Below are positions 25,045 to 38,880 of a stretch of DNA of 64,000 nucleotides, in pieces. This DNA comes from Ifrita kowaldi (lineage: Eukaryota > Chordata > Aves > Passeriformes > Cinclosomatidae). The translations under genes and the position numbers were made by a program. The DNA lies in NCBI GenBank assembly GCA_013398055.1, contig VZRS01012607.1, positions 111,526-175,525 of the forward strand. The letters run 5' to 3'. The notes under the pieces are model-generated. The model was not told the DNA's origin and searched no databases. It saw nothing but the letters and a program-made list of their open reading frames with translations. Each line of letters opens with the position of its first letter. The first letter of the stretch is position 1.

Positions 25045-27229
25045 GACAGGTTTTATAGTTAAAGGTACAATTCATTTTGTGAGAGACTTATGGAGATCTT
25101 GAAAGAAGAAGATGTCCTTCTCCAGCACCCTAGTAATCCATAGGTTAGTGTTTGTGAGGAATTTGCACTCTGGTGGTGATTTCCAGAGCTTACAGGAGTG
25201 GCTGGGAATACTGGAGAGCTCACCTTGTCTTTGCTGCTGATTCAGCATGTGTTCTCTAGAGTATCATTGAAATGATTGCCTTTCTCCATGACGAAGGAGA
25301 AATATTTCTGTTCTACAACAGAATAGGAGAGGAAGCTTCTGGGCTCTGGTACCCACTTGATAAGATACCAACATGAAAGAGTAGAAGGACTCATAAAAGC
25401 CATTAATGAACCTCAAATGCTTTGGAGATTATGTAATGAATGAAACCTGGAAATTTGTGTACTAATTTCAAAAAATAATTTCATTTGTAATAAATATTTG
25501 TTAAGTATAACAATTATCATTAAAGTCTTTGCTTTTTTTGTATTATCTTACTCCATGTTAGGTGTAGACTGGCCATGAACAACTTTGGATTTGCAATGGC
25601 AGAGAGGTTCCAGAACTGTCTCTGATCACAACACTGGAGCAAAGAGACAAGATGCTTTGAAGATGGTGCTACATACACTAGTGAGAGAGTGATAGGTGCC
25701 TGTGTTAATAGGGAACTGGACTCAGTGATGCAAAACGTTCAACCAGGAGACCAGATTTATCATCCAAGAAGGCTGTAAAAAAGAGCATGCTGTTTCTACA
25801 AGTGATATGCTTCTTATGCCTTACACCACAAAATAAATATGTCACCATTCAGATCTTGTTTAAAATTCCCCACGAAGACATTCTACAGATGTACAAATCT
25901 GCAGGGTATAGCATAGCAGAGAATCTAACTCTCTATCCCTAATTGTTGGTGTAATCCTACTGCATTTGATTACAGTATTCTGCTGCCTTTGCCAGGTGAA
26001 TACTTTATAAGTGAGTTGCCCTGGTTACTGTCTTGGTTAAGTCTCTGTACAACCCAGCAGCCTTTGCCTCTTCAGCCACGGACAGTGATAAAGTTTGCTC
26101 TTTAGTAGATATAATTCAATTCTGGTATAAATAAGGGGCTATAAAAGCAATTGAGTTGAAGCTGTTACTTCTATACAGAAGCTGTGATTTGGATGTGATC
26201 TCATATCTAAGACCTTGTCACAGAGTATCTCACCAGGAGGGCTCTCTATTTCTGACAGGTTTTAAATTAGACTGCTTTTTGCTTAGCTATCTTGTCTGGC
26301 TTCTGATATTTTTCTTAGAGTAAAGGCAGTTCTTGCAGAGTGCAACATTTATATAAATCTTGTTCTAATGTTTAAAGCTTGTAATGACACATGGAATAAC
26401 AAAAAAGGCAGATCTTGCCTTCAAATCAATATGCTTCGATCATTCAGTCTTTGGTTTTGAAAAGACCTCTTATCAAAGCATTTGAAAAGCACTGTGTGAA
26501 ACCAGACTAATGTTCCAACATGTTTTACGTGTTGTGCTATTTCATGCTGCAAGCCAGTTGTGAATGGTGCTGTTGAGATATTTATTTGTGGAAATGTATT
26601 TTTTGTACATGAAAGCAAAAAAACCCACAACAATGCCCTCATTTCATTCTTGCTGATAGAAACCAATAAGTGAACAGGAATTCTCTGAGACCATAAAAAT
26701 GTCCAAGCATAGAAACCTGTTGAATCAAGGTAATTGCACAAGTCCCACATTATATTTCTTTTTTTGGCTGGTAACAGCTGAAGTTTAATAGAAGAATCTC
26801 ATATAAAGAAGCGGAGTATATTAGTCAGAAAAAGCAGAAAATTTATCCCAAATACCCTTTGTTGGGTGTTTGAATTCTCTTTGTGCCAGTCTGATTTTCA
26901 AGTAAATTTGTCTAGGCACAAGGTCAGAGACAGCCAATTAGTGATCTTTGTTACTCAGGGTAATTTTTTTTCATTTTTGTTGTGCTTCTGTAGGAAATGA
27001 GATGCTTCAAAACTATTTTTCAACTTCTGTCCTGGAAATATTGAAATGAAATCCCATTGGATATAGGATCTGAGTTGTAGAGAATCTAATGAAGTCCTTT
27101 AACCTTAAATTGCAAAACTAGTGCTGCTTCCCTGCTTGATGTGAGTATCTTATACATATATTTTTTGTTGTCAAGACTCATTGCATTTCATAAGTGAGAT
27201 ACTATAAAGCTGAGAAAAACAAAAAGAGA
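25045..27229. other. Unique AT-rich non-coding sequence
   Basis: No gene or repeat is recognised. The frame 26421-26750 (-) has 109 residues with no identifiable family. Confidence 0.5.
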
Positions 27230-27259
27230 GTGTGTGTGTGTGTATATGTGTGTGTGTGT
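27230..27259 (+). repeat. (TG)n microsatellite, interrupted
   Basis: Two TG runs are separated by a short tata interruption, about 30 bp in all. Confidence 0.9.
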
Positions 27260-28719
27260 TTAAAATTGTCACCTCCACAGCTCTTCACCATGTCAGTAAC
27301 ACTGAATAAAGTCACCCTTCAATGGAAGTCTGACCCTGGTTTACGTGAGTATAACTCACATAGCCTCAGCTCCAGTGAAAATTTCTAAGATTTTCTGAGA
27401 TGATAATAACATTTTATAGAATGCAGTGCAAGCAATAATATATTATTTCTTATTTCCGTTCACTACATATCTAGATAATTTAAATTCTCTACCTTTTTAC
27501 CCCTATATGTTTCAATTATTTTTTCCACATTATCACTGTGTGCTCTGACTTAAAAATCACCATAACATAACAGCGATGGAGAATAGTTTCATTATCAGTT
27601 TGGAGACACAGAGGCAAGGTCTGTCCATACCTTGAAAAATAATGGAATCTAACATTAAGTTATTTAAGGTGGTATTGAGTATGGATAGGAAGATTCATAA
27701 AGAAAAAAAATTCTTCCCAAATTCCAGCATCTTAGCAAAACAGTAAAATATTCACAATGAATAATTTATAAGTTGAAATAACTAAAATTGGAAGATGTGA
27801 AATAAAATTTTGTGCCCCAAGTATTGTCATTATGCTTAAACTACAGGATTGCCATATGCATAAAAACATGATATTCATTAAAGAACTTTTTCACGAAGAA
27901 ATGTATTTTTCAACATATCTTTCATCTACAAGAGTGCATTTGACTGTTCATTCTGTTACAAAGTACTAAGATTGAAATGTAACTCAGCTTTTTTTTTTTT
28001 TTTTCCCAGTGTTTTAAATAACTTCTCTATTTGGGCTAAACTATTAGACTTTAAATGAAGCACCTTCAGAAATCTCTTGAATGAGACTTTATGCCTCAGT
28101 ACTTTTTCTGATAGAAAAATGTCCTTCATACATTTTTTTATGTTGGAAAAGCTTCTAAGGGAGCATAAAACATTTAAAGTCTTTTGCCATTAAACACTTC
28201 AATTTTGCTCTTAAAATGATGTTTAGACACTTTCACCCCTCCACTGAAAATTATTCCTGTATGTTATACCCCACAGCTATCTTTGAAGAATAAATGCAGG
28301 AAAAGAATCCTTAATTATGAATTCATCTTTCAAGTCGAGCACATCTATAAAAATTCACTGTCTACTGGCACTCTGCTTTCCGTAATTTATAAATGCCCTC
28401 TTGGTCTCTTCTGCCATGCAAAGCAGAGTGGCAACCAATTTTAAAAGGTGAATTCCATTTTGCAGGAAAACACCTTTGTCAGTTTTCTATCTTGTCAAGA
28501 TCAAATTTTGCTTTTCATTTTTTGTCACTGGCTCAGAGTATGATTATGAGAAGGGAACTCTTTCAAATTGGATCTAATTATTCCGATAAAAACTTGGAAC
28601 TTGAAATCCTAAGAAATTACCCTTTTAAAAAAATTCTATCAGCAAAATTGTAATGTATTTAAGCAGTAATCATTTTGTGTCCATAGTCAGTTAAAGTGAA
28701 GGTTGATATAGACTAAACA
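27260..28719. other. Unique AT-rich non-coding sequence
   Basis: No gene is recognised. A run of 16 T lies at 27989-28004. The frame 28393-28653 (+), 86 residues, is unassigned. Confidence 0.5.
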
Positions 28720-28985
28720 TCATAGAATCATAGAATATCTGGAGCTGGAAGGGACCCACAGGATCATGAAAGTCCGACTCCTGGCCCTGCACAACACCAT
28801 CCCCAAGAATCACACCATGTGCCTGACAGCATTGTCCAAACACTTTTTGAACTTTGTCAGGATTGGTGCTTTGACCACTTCCCTGGAGAGCCTGTCCCAG
28901 TGCCCAACCACCCTCTGGGTGAAGAACCTTTTCTTAATTTCTAGCCTAAAACTCCTGACACGTCTTCATTCCAATTATGTTTGCT
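28720..28985 (-). mobile_element. CR1 LINE 3'-end fragment
   Basis: On the plus strand it starts catagaatcatagaat, the reverse complement of the ATTCTATG 8-mer repeats that end CR1 elements. It goes on with the typical gctggaagggaccc, the cccagtgcccaacca block and the gggtgaagaacc block. It is 5'-truncated, as CR1 insertions usually are. The frame 28766-29017 (+) inside it is incidental antisense. Confidence 0.93.
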
Positions 28986-29763
28986 TGCTTTTAATGAAGA
29001 ATATTCAATGTTTGTAGATAGGAGACAGGATAAGTAATTGGTTGGTTTCCTCATAACTGCGTAGGAGTTTGAGAGTTTTATATGATCAGGATGTTCAAAA
29101 TGTGCCTACTTATGTTTTGCAGCGAACTTCTCTGTCAATTCCCGCAGATAATCTAAAAGACCTACATAAAAAATCTGTTGTTTCGCAATACTTTTTCTTC
29201 TCATAAAGAAACAAGATTATACTTTGAAGAATTTGATTGAAATATACAGATTACACGACATTATGTGATGAGTTTACATTTTTCAGTTAAAGAGCAAAAA
29301 GAAAATATGAACTGGAGTCTAAGATAGTTTTATAGAGATATATAGTCTATGAAGCTCTTACTAGCTCTATCTGACCATGTAAATCTCAAATTTCTCTTTT
29401 AGGTTAGTCCCCCATCTTCAGCAAGGAGGTATAAAAACAGCTTCTATCCCAGTGTTGCCTCTAAGATCTCATTTTTGTGAGAAGCAGATTTAAGCTATAA
29501 GGCACTAAGCAAGTGCACCCATGAGAAACCACTGTGTAAAGGTCTGACCCTGGGGATCACTGCCTCGGGGGTGTCATGTCTAGAGAGGGGTTGTTGGGTG
29601 AGAAACTTCCACTTGCAGACCTGATGAACCTTTATGTTTTCTGTCATGCCCAGATCAGAATGTAGAACTTTAGCTGTGTAACTAAGAGTTTTAGCTCTTC
29701 TAGACAACTGCCAGGCTCTGTCAAATTTGGTGGGGTATGTGTCAATAGGCATGGGGAAAAGAA
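28986..29763. other. Unique non-coding sequence
   Basis: This spacer of about 780 bp lies between two CR1 insertions of the same orientation. The frame 29495-29752 (-), 85 residues, is not recognised. Confidence 0.5.
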
Positions 29764-30715
29764 ATCATACAACCATAGAATGGTTTTGGTTAGAAGGGAC
29801 CTTAAAGATCATCTAGTTCCAAACTCCTGCCGTGGGCAGGGACACGTTCCACTAAACCAGCTTGCTCAAATCACTCATCCAGCCTGGCTTTGAATACCTC
29901 CAAGGATAGGGCATCCACAACTTCTCTGTTCAACCTCTTCCAGTGCCTCACCACTTTCACAGTAAAGAATGGCTTCCTGATTTCTAATTTAAACCTACTC
30001 TTTTTTAGTTTAAAACTGTTTCCCTCGTCCTGTCACTACATACTCTTGTACAAATAGTCTTGCCCCATCTATCCTGTAGCTTTTCTTCAGGTACTGGAAG
30101 GCCTCAATGAGGTCACCCTGAAACCTTCTCTTCTCCAGGCTCAACAATCAGCCTTTCCTCATAGGAAAGGTGCTCCATCCCTCTGTTCAACTTGGTGGCT
30201 CCCTCTGGATCTGCTCTAACAGGTCGATGTCCTTCCTATGTTGGATACCCCAGAGCTGGATGCAGCACTGCAGGTTGGGTCCCACCAGAGCAAAGCAGAG
30301 GGGCAGAATCCCCTCCCTCACCCTGCTGCCCACACTGCTTTGGATGCAGCCCTGGATACATTTGGCTTTCTGGGCTCTGAGTGCACATGGCCAGGTCATG
30401 TCCAGCCTTTCCTCCACCAACACCCCCAATCCTTCTTGGCTGGGCTGCTCTCGATCTGTTCATCCCCAGCCTGTGTTGATATTGAGGGTTGCCCTGACCC
30501 AGATGCAACACCTTGCACTTGGTCTTGTTAAACTCATGAGATGCCTATGAGCCCACTTCTTGAGCTTGTCCAGGTCCCTCTGGATGGCATCCCATCTTTC
30601 AGGTGTCTAAACTGCATTACTCAGCGTGGTGTCATCAGCAAATTTGATGAGGGTGCACTTGAGGATATTAAATAGCACTGGTTCCAATGTGGACACCCAA
30701 GGGACACCAATCTGT
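29764..30715 (-). mobile_element. CR1 LINE fragment with 3' end and ORF2 C-terminal region
   Basis: The plus-strand start at 29764 (atcatacaaccatagaatgg) is the reverse complement of the CR1 3' terminus. It continues through the 3' region and the part encoding the ORF2 C-terminus, with recognisable blocks for cttctcttctccaggctcaa and the later ctggatgcagcactgcagg. It then runs into further CR1 sequence (ccaggtccctctggatggcatccc-type block near 30570) up to about 30715. At about 950 bp it is one of the two longest CR1 pieces here. Clustered open frames on both strands at 30170-30550 are by-products of its higher GC. It is 5'-truncated, and its frame is broken by stops and shifts. Confidence 0.93.
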
Positions 30716-31425
30716 CCGTTGGCTAGATTGGCCTCTAATGCATAGATCAAGCATCGTTAACACAAATGTCTTAGATGATTCCAGTGAATCATGGTTTTAA
30801 GCACCTGTTTCTCTCAACAGGTTTTAAAGGATGAATATAAGTAGCCTGTACAAAAATGCTATATATTCCAAAGTTAATGAACATGAATTTAATTTCAAAT
30901 ATGTCAGCCATCTCTCAGTTAGTTCCAGCTCTGGGCTCTGACAGATTCTATACGAAAAAAGAACATGTTCCAAGTGCAGGAAAAGTGGGACAGCTTTCCA
31001 GCATTTTTAGGTGTCTCAGAAAAAGTCATCTTGTTTAGCATAATGTGTTTTGTAAACCACTTTTAAAAAAAGTCAGACTCTTCTTATCCACCAGGGTCTT
31101 CCAGCCATCCCTGTAGGATATATAGGGATAGGATGACATCTTCCCTAACTCAGCTTCTTGCTTGCACACTTTCAATGTTGTTCATTGTTGTAAAAGCAAC
31201 AGCTTCTCTTGGAAGCTCCTTTAAAAAAGTCATTCTGGAACCTGTTTGTCATGAAAACTCTGTCCAGTAAAAGAGGGATAAGTTAATGTTATTTAGACCA
31301 TTTAATTCAAATGCTGATAATATTAAACCCCAATGTGTATCTGGACAGCTCCCTTGGCTGCCAGTGTCTTCTCATGAAAGAATAATACCAAATTCATGTC
31401 ATCTGTCCAAAGTGTCACATAGAAA
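30716..31425. other. Unique AT-rich non-coding sequence
   Basis: Nothing is recognised apart from short chance frames (30856-31038, 31286-31468). Confidence 0.5.
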
Positions 31426-31660
<235 letters not shown>

Positions 31661-34600
31661 ATCATAATTCTTACAAAACTTTTACTACTCACAGCAAGAG
31701 TAATTTTATTCACTCTTACTCTCCAGCCTGAAAGCATAGTAAGCAGGCAAATCTGTAATAACTTTTGTATTATGGGACAAGTCTTCATCTGGCATACAAA
31801 GAATTGCATACAAGGTTTAATTTTTGTCTTGCCAAACAAACAAATAATTTTTAAGCTCCCCCAATTTTCATATTTTAAATATATTCTTCTCAGGAGGTAA
31901 TAAACAACTTCAAACACTTGAAAGAAATATAATAATTAATGATAAATAAATATAGTCATAACTTAGGTGTTTTTTTTGCAGTATTGAGGATTTTTCTTTT
32001 GCTGTGATTTTGCTTCTGATGAATTTCCTATCTATCTGTAGCTGACATACACCATTTTTTGGACTCATGAAATACATTTTCTTTAAACCATGTCCTGGTT
32101 TCTCCGTCTCTCAAAGTTAGTTCTCTGGGGTGGACAGCTGTTCAGCTTGTCTCTGCTTATAATGAGACTGTCATCTCTCTTTTCTATTATCCAAGGGATA
32201 TTTTTCCACAGTTTTTCTCCCTCTGAAAATTTCCGGTTGCTGATAGTATTCCATATGTCACTCTAGTGCTAATGTATGCCCTGGTGAGATTTGAGTCCAA
32301 TATGATCTAACCCTGGGAGAACTTTGTTTATGTACAGACTTTGCTTTGAAAAAATATAAAAGCGGCTTATATTTTCAGAACAGATGCCACCCTGAGAAGT
32401 CATGAATTTGTTGCTATTATTTCCCTTAATTTATCAGTCAGAAGTCCAGATCATGTGGGGAGATTCTGAAAACACATTAATAGGCATGCCCAAAACTTGC
32501 AGGGAAAATGCATTCATTAAAGTATTTTTTTTTTTATCAAACTACTGCTACTGACTGCAGATTACTAAAGTCAACTAGAAGGTGAAGGTGTGCTTTCTAA
32601 GAATATATCCTGGCTATGTTTCAAATTTTATATTTTCTAAATTTTCCATAATCTATAGTGGCTTAATTGATTTTTTCAAGTGATGAAACTTCTTATACTT
32701 AATCAGTGGAACAAACTTTACACCATATAAGAGGATTTGGATTTGCAGCAGGTTTTTTTGTTTGTATTGTGAGGTTTTTTGTTTCTTTGGTTGTTTTTTT
32801 TTGCAAACATTTACATTTGCTTGATTAATCCAAAGGTACAAAGGTGGTCCCTGAGGCAGAGTAGATGGAAAAGTGAACACTGCAAAGGCAAAAGAGCATG
32901 CAAGATCCCTTGTCTTGCAGCATGAGACTCAAAATTTAACTTGATTATCTACTAAATTTATTTATGGACTTACGAATATAGTCTTCCTTGTGATCTTACC
33001 TTGTAACTGTAGGCTATCTTTGACTCAGGTAGTTACTTTACTAAGATAATTAGCATAGTAACATGCTTGCTTAAGTGCACTTGCTTTCAAAATTTTAATA
33101 ACTATTATTAAAATTATCTATCGAATACTTGTTCTGTCAAAATGCAACATGAGTCACAGAGCTATTGGTAAATTTTTGAAATATATTCAAATATATTTTA
33201 GAACATCCTTTTAGATTATACCAAAGTGTTTTGGTATTCAGTGATAAGGTATTTGCGATCATTCTTCAGTTTAATCTTCCGAAATGTTAGTAAATGCCCA
33301 GGATAATACTTTTTTTTTATGGCTGACACAGTGAAAAAGGTGTTGGAAGCCTGAAACTGAATGAGCTGAAAAGACAGTACCTAATTCTATTCCCTCCAGA
33401 TTTCCCCTCTACTCCTCTTGCATCCATTTATGAGATTTATAGCTTCTTTTTAGGCAGTGTATATCTCCTATATATTTCTACTTTACAGGATAATATCTCC
33501 AGCATTATCATCTTTACCCATGCAGGAGCTGTGCCTTCCTGGTCATGAGATACTACAGAAAATGAAAAAGTGAACATTTCTTGCTCGAGGCTATTCTGAT
33601 GACAGTGAATGCCAGACTTACAAACAAACACAGAATCAAAACATTCCTAATGAATCACAGTCTGTCCAACAAACTTCACCTTTTATATGATCAATCTAAT
33701 TTTCCTAGCTTTCCCGCAACACTCCTCTCCAAAACCCCAAAACACACACATAGACCACAATGCCCTCCCCCACAAAAAAAGCCCATCATTTTTTCCCACT
33801 CTTCTACTAACTTCACTTACAATAGGGTGCTTTGGAAAAGACTAAGTTGCCCTTTGATACCAATAGCTTTGGGCTTCTATTAAACATAACTTGTACAATT
33901 TTATAGTGCATACCTTCTAGAGCAACAGATAAAGAGTATTTAGATTTCTGCAGCTCCATAATTGCACTGTTATTCACCCTCTGCTGAAACTGTTTTCTAC
34001 AAATTAATGTTTATCTTTCATATGTAGGATATCTTATAACTCAAAGTAGCTAAAGAAAATACTTAAACTTTCTAAAATAATCTGTATTTTATTGTCCCTG
34101 ACATCAAGGAGTCTCTTTTGTTCATCCATAGCAGCCTCCTTTGTGGAGCTAATTAGATTTTAATTATGCCATTCCTCAACCAACATCCCATCCTTCCCAT
34201 AAACTGAGATTCCTGCGGCTTAAATCTGAATTCAAAATGCTAAGACTGAAAAATTCTTGTTGATTTTTGTTACTAAGATTGTGATATATAAAATTGCAAC
34301 GTGCACCAAGATTTAATAAAGATTGATAATGCACACAAATACTTTATTTTTCCATAAACCTCAGTTTCATTTAATCTCTGGTTAAGGTCCAGAGTTTAGA
34401 TATCTAAGGCTTAGATACCTGTCTTTCATGACCCAGGTCTATTATGTGTCTTCGGTGTGTGCCAAATGCATCAACTGGACACGATTTTGAGATATATCAG
34501 TAGGGAGACCACCCCTCATACACAGGAGATCAGAGAACAAAGCATGCAATCAGGACAAAGAAGACTGAACTTCAGTTCCTCCTGGTCAGGACTTTCAAAC

Positions 34601-36721
34601 TCAAATCTCTTGTGAGCTTAGGTTATGGGATGAGAAATATGTGTTTCCTATTCCATAATAAAACAAAGAAAAGAAAGGATAGCTGAGATAAAAAGACTAA
34701 ATGAAAGTGATATCTTCCTGCTGAAAAGAAAAGATTTTTTTTTTCAGTTGTGTAAGCACAAATTCAAGTATATTCTTCAAAGTTTGTTTAGTCATTTACA
34801 TCCTTTACTGGGAAAATGCTTTGAAAAAAGGTACACTTTTCTAAGTCTATGTGTAAAAACACTGTTATTAAGCCTGTGCCCAAAAAGGGGAACTATTTTC
34901 TTTAGTCTTTAAAAGTAAAACTTTTTCTGCTCCTGATATCCTAGGAGATGTCCGGTGAAGGGTTCTGGGCTGTGGACTGGGAGAAGGTGTTCCATGGCAA
35001 CAGTGGGACTCTGTAAGCCCTTTCAAGTGAAACACTCGGACCCTGAATCCATCCTGCAACAATGTGAGTAAAGTATTTGGCTTCATCACAAACATTTTAG
35101 CACTGTATTTCTAGATATCACAGAAGAATTCCATTTTTTAGGATGAAGTCCAGATAAGAGATGCATTATGATTAAGAAATTTGGGGAGAGTTTTGTAGAT
35201 TGCACACAATAAAGACTAAGGTGGGAGAGGGGGAAGAAAAATATACAAATAGGAGGATGAGGCTCCAGTCATTAGCGACACATGATTGGCATTTTGATGG
35301 AAATTATGAAAACCTCACATTAATTGGTCCAACAATGATCTCAGCTTCTCTGCTATAATTGTTTACTTTTCCAGAACTACTCTTGGTTCAGAAACAAGAG
35401 AGATCAAAGCTAAGGGATTAATGATGTGTAAAGATTACATGACCAGAGAAACATTTTATTATCTGAATTGCACCTGGAAGTTCAGGAAGTTGAGGCAGTT
35501 TTGCTGACAAAACTGGAAATCTCAATGCTCCTCAGTGTCAGTAGTGTGGTTCCTGCCCCACTCCCGCAGCTGTCTGTAGCAAAGGCCAGCAGATCTGCAG
35601 CATTTTATTTATTAAACTCTTATTCTTTGAGTATTTATACATTAGGTGCTTTTATGGGAAGTGAAGAGCCACTTCTTCCCTCAGTTTTTCCCAGAGGTAC
35701 CGCTTTCTATGTAGAGCTTTTGCAAAATGAGATCTAGGAAATCTCTATCTTCCCTGTCGTGCTTTGTTACAAGCAATAGCTTTCCTTGCTGATCCTTCAC
35801 CCCTTGAAATGGTTGAATCTGTACAGAACCTGATTGTGCAGCTGGGAGATAAGAAAACTTGTTACAGCTTGGTACTCAGGAGAAACAAAAGAAGGTGATG
35901 CAGGATGTTTTCCAAAATTATCTACTCAATATGAAGGAATGCCTTGTTTATTCAGTCATGTTGCATGTAACAGGATTTAAAATGAAATAGATTTACATGT
36001 AGAAAAATTATTCAAATTTATTTAAGAAGTTCATAAAATAAATTATTAAACTGTATTTAACAATAAAGATTCTCCCTAGCAGTTTCTGTATCTAAGCCAG
36101 CCTTCCAACCTGACTAACGGGCCAAAAAAATAATTTAGGGATTGGTATATCTTTGGGAGCGCTTGGAACTGCAGTTGCCTGACTTCTGTTTTGGAAGGCA
36201 TTTACTGAAGTCATTCATGTTAAGGTTTGGGGCAAGTCTTTTCTTCTTCAGTCCCAGATGACATTATCTGCATTTCTCTCTCTTGTTTATTTCCTGTAAT
36301 TTCCTGTGAATTAGCACCAGGATATCATCTTCCAGTGCAGGAAACCAAATCCTTTCCTTTCTCTCTTCTTAAGTTTCTTGATTATATCTGTGCACCTCAA
36401 TTAGCATATTCCTGGATTCAGGCTTCTTCTGTTACTGACTTCTGAGAAGAAACTGGTAAAATAATGTTATGAGAAATGTTTATGCATGGTTTTCTTACTG
36501 GATGCATAATTACTTTTTTTCTCTAAGCTATATGTAAATATTAAACATGAGATAGCAGATGGTAAAACTGGGAATAGGTTGCTCTGAATAACAATCCCCC
36601 ACCCTCCACTCCTGTAGTTTTAGGGGGAACCTCAGGGGGCCTGCCTATTGCAGTTCCAAAACAGAAACTGCATGTCGAGACACTGATTCCCATTAGCTAC
36701 CAGTTTGTAGCTATGATATGT
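31661..36721. other. Unique AT-rich non-coding sequence
   Basis: No gene is recognised. A TGTCCTGGTTTC at about 32092 resembles the first bases of avian ERVL LTRs, and a TATAAAAG motif lies near 32356, but the rest does not convincingly follow an LTR. Short frames (32653-32880, 33581-33883, 34868-35095, 35468-35737, 36227-36445) are unassigned. Confidence 0.45.
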
Positions 36722-37225
36722 TCAATCTGTCAAAAGAAAATGCATTAGAATAACACCAGTTAATAAAACTTCTAGGATTTCATTTAGTTGTTTCTGCATT
36801 TGTAATTGGAAGCATGTGCTTTCATTCATCTCTCTCCTCAGAATACTCTGCTGAGAGCTTGGCCTTCTCTTTGACTGTCTTCCTCTGCTAGAATATGTAA
36901 GTGGCTCAGTCTTGTTTCTTGAGAAGTCTTTGTCAAGAATAGAAATGTTTTGATCACTAGTATGGATTGGAAACAAAAAATTCATCAACTTCATTTGTGT
37001 TGACAATGTCTGAAACCAATTCCAGGAGCATGAAGCAAAAGACAAAGAGGTCTTTGATCCTTTTGAAGATTTAAACAGGCAATGGCTGTCACAACTTGTT
37101 TTTTTACTCATGAGCTGTTCCTCATGTGAAGATTTTAAATCTTGTATAGCGGCAAAATGTCTGCTTGGATTTTTTTTTAACAGCCTAAGAATGGATCCTT
37201 TTAAAATTATTTTGTCCCAAAACAA
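36722..37225 (-). other. Unassigned 167-codon open frame, possible exon or decayed retrocopy
   Basis: This is the longest frame in the window that is not explained by a repeat (the end of the AAAT-driven frame excepted). The predicted 167-residue protein is rich in Ser, Lys and Gln. It has a basic stretch (SSRGRQSKRRPSSQQS, about residues 111-126), a polar helix-like segment (FQLQMQKQLNEILEVL) and a short hydrophobic end. I do not recognise a family. Immediately upstream on the same strand, two more open segments (37676 to 37482, and on past a single TAG to about 37292) lie in one frame with each other. A possible AAG/GTAGGG donor-like site ends the second. I see no clean acceptor with a polypyrimidine tract. 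It could be an old pseudogene, a terminal exon of an unrecognised gene, or chance. Confidence 0.22.
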
Positions 37226-38706
37226 CTTTTACTCTTTAGTCTCTTTATGTTGAGTCTTTCGACTACTTTGGAGGCAGTGTTCTACCCTACCTTGCAACCT
37301 TCTGATGACACTGTCTAGGGTTCGGTTCTGGTGATTTAGCAGTGTCATCGTGAAACATCAGGATGTTAAAATTTGATTTATGTGTGACAGACCCAGTCTG
37401 AAGCTTGCTTCTGCACATGATATTTCCACTCACATATGGCCTTACTTGAAGAATGCCCTGACACACTTTGAAAGTGTGTCGCTATGCAACAAAACTGCCA
37501 GTGCCTTCTAGGCTAAGAAAAGACGTGAATTTACATTTCAACACCTCATCACCCTGCACTTCCCTCCCCCAGACTGAAGTCCTGCTGCCTGTTGATGCTT
37601 TTTTCTGCACGTTCTGACATCTCAGGCTGTGGTCAGTGCCTGGATCTTCTTCCTGCTCATTCCCCTCACTGCGCATTCATTGCTGTCACATTGAGCAATG
37701 TGTGTGAGATAAAGGGCTCTGGTCCCAATATGATATTGTGGCCTCTTACACCCCAGTCCAGTGTTGGGAACTGCAGCATAATACACTAGATAGATTATTT
37801 TCTAACACAAGATGAAAATCTATGTGCTCAAAGTAAGCATTTAGCATCCGAGCCAAACTGACTTCTAGATGTCAGAGAGGATTGAAGATACACACTTGTG
37901 CCAAAAAAATACTTCTAGGAATCTGAGTCAACAGTCCCTTTTGAGAAAATTATCCCTTTTTTATCAAATTATTTGTAACACACAAGCAGTGATGCTATCA
38001 AACCATTTAGGTGATTTTTCAACTTTAAAATTGTGTTCATTCTTATGTTGTTCCCTGTTTTTTTTGCAAATAACAGCATAGATTTTTTTATAATAATCAA
38101 GAGATCAAGAAAATAATTATCTTTTACCTCTTCTGAATTCATTATATATATTTGTGTCACATTGACAGGTTCTCCATAGCCAGTTTTTCTCAATATTCAA
38201 ATAATTGAAACAGAAGTAGGAAAGAGAGAAGAACTTTTACATTAGGGAGAAAACCAAACCAAACCACAAAAAACCCACCTTAAGGATGTCTTGGCTTATG
38301 AATCAAACAATATATAGTACCTAAAATGACGGTTGACTCTAATTCAATTAGTTTTCTTTAAAACCAAGGATATATCAAGGTCTGGTTTCCCTGATGTAGT
38401 ATTCCTTCAAATAACCTGAAATCCTTTTATGGCTATTGAAGAAATAGTAGCAATTCAGGTTTGTGAAAGGGGTATGTATGTTTTAGTCTATATGATGCAT
38501 GTTTATTTTTGTAAAGACTAAGGACTTATATAAAATTTTTAAAAATACATGTGTGCTAGAATATCAGCTTTTATCAGAACCTTTAGCAAAAAGGGGCGTG
38601 GTCACTGGTTTCAGATGGAGAAGCAGTAGCTGTTGCTGTATTGATTCATTCAAATGCACAAAGCATGTCCTAGTAGTAACCATATTCCTGTTTCTTCTGC
38701 ACATGC
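37226..38706. other. Unassigned sequence; upstream part of the minus-strand open-frame chain
   Basis: 37292-37676 (-) reads open apart from one TAG at about 37483-37485. The first part (37676-37482) is a 64-codon frame rich in Glu, Gly and Ser. The second adds about 64 codons before a stop. The rest, to 38706, holds only short unassigned frames (37869-38081, 37969-38193). No repeat family is recognised. Confidence 0.3.
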
Positions 38707-38880
38707 AGAACCATGATTCAGGTTGGAAGGGACCTCAAGAATTCTCTAGACTATCCAAACTCCTACTCCAAGCAGTGTCGGGGGAAAAAGATGCTTCTTA
38801 TCTCAATTTGAACCTCCTTGTTCCAAGTTATGAGTGTTGTCTCTCATCCTCCTTCCATGAACCATGGTGAAGTAAAATGC
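38707..38880 (-). mobile_element. Short diverged CR1 LINE 3' fragment
   Basis: The plus-strand text accatgattcaggttggaa followed by gggacctcaagaa matches the reverse complement of the CR1 3' end. The next 150 bp loosely follow CR1, including a tgaacctccttgttccaagt block. It is heavily diverged and truncated. The frame 38499-38870 (+) runs across it by chance. Confidence 0.7.

Noticed and set aside
30170..30550. Cluster of overlapping frames on both strands, up to 126 codons
   Set aside because: It falls inside a GC-rich CR1 fragment. The frames do not follow a protein family other than CR1 remnants.
32091..32400. Possible LTR start (TGTCCTGGTTTC) with a TATAAAAG motif downstream
   Set aside because: After the first dozen bases it does not follow the ERVL LTR layout, and no 3' end or polyadenylation block could be found.
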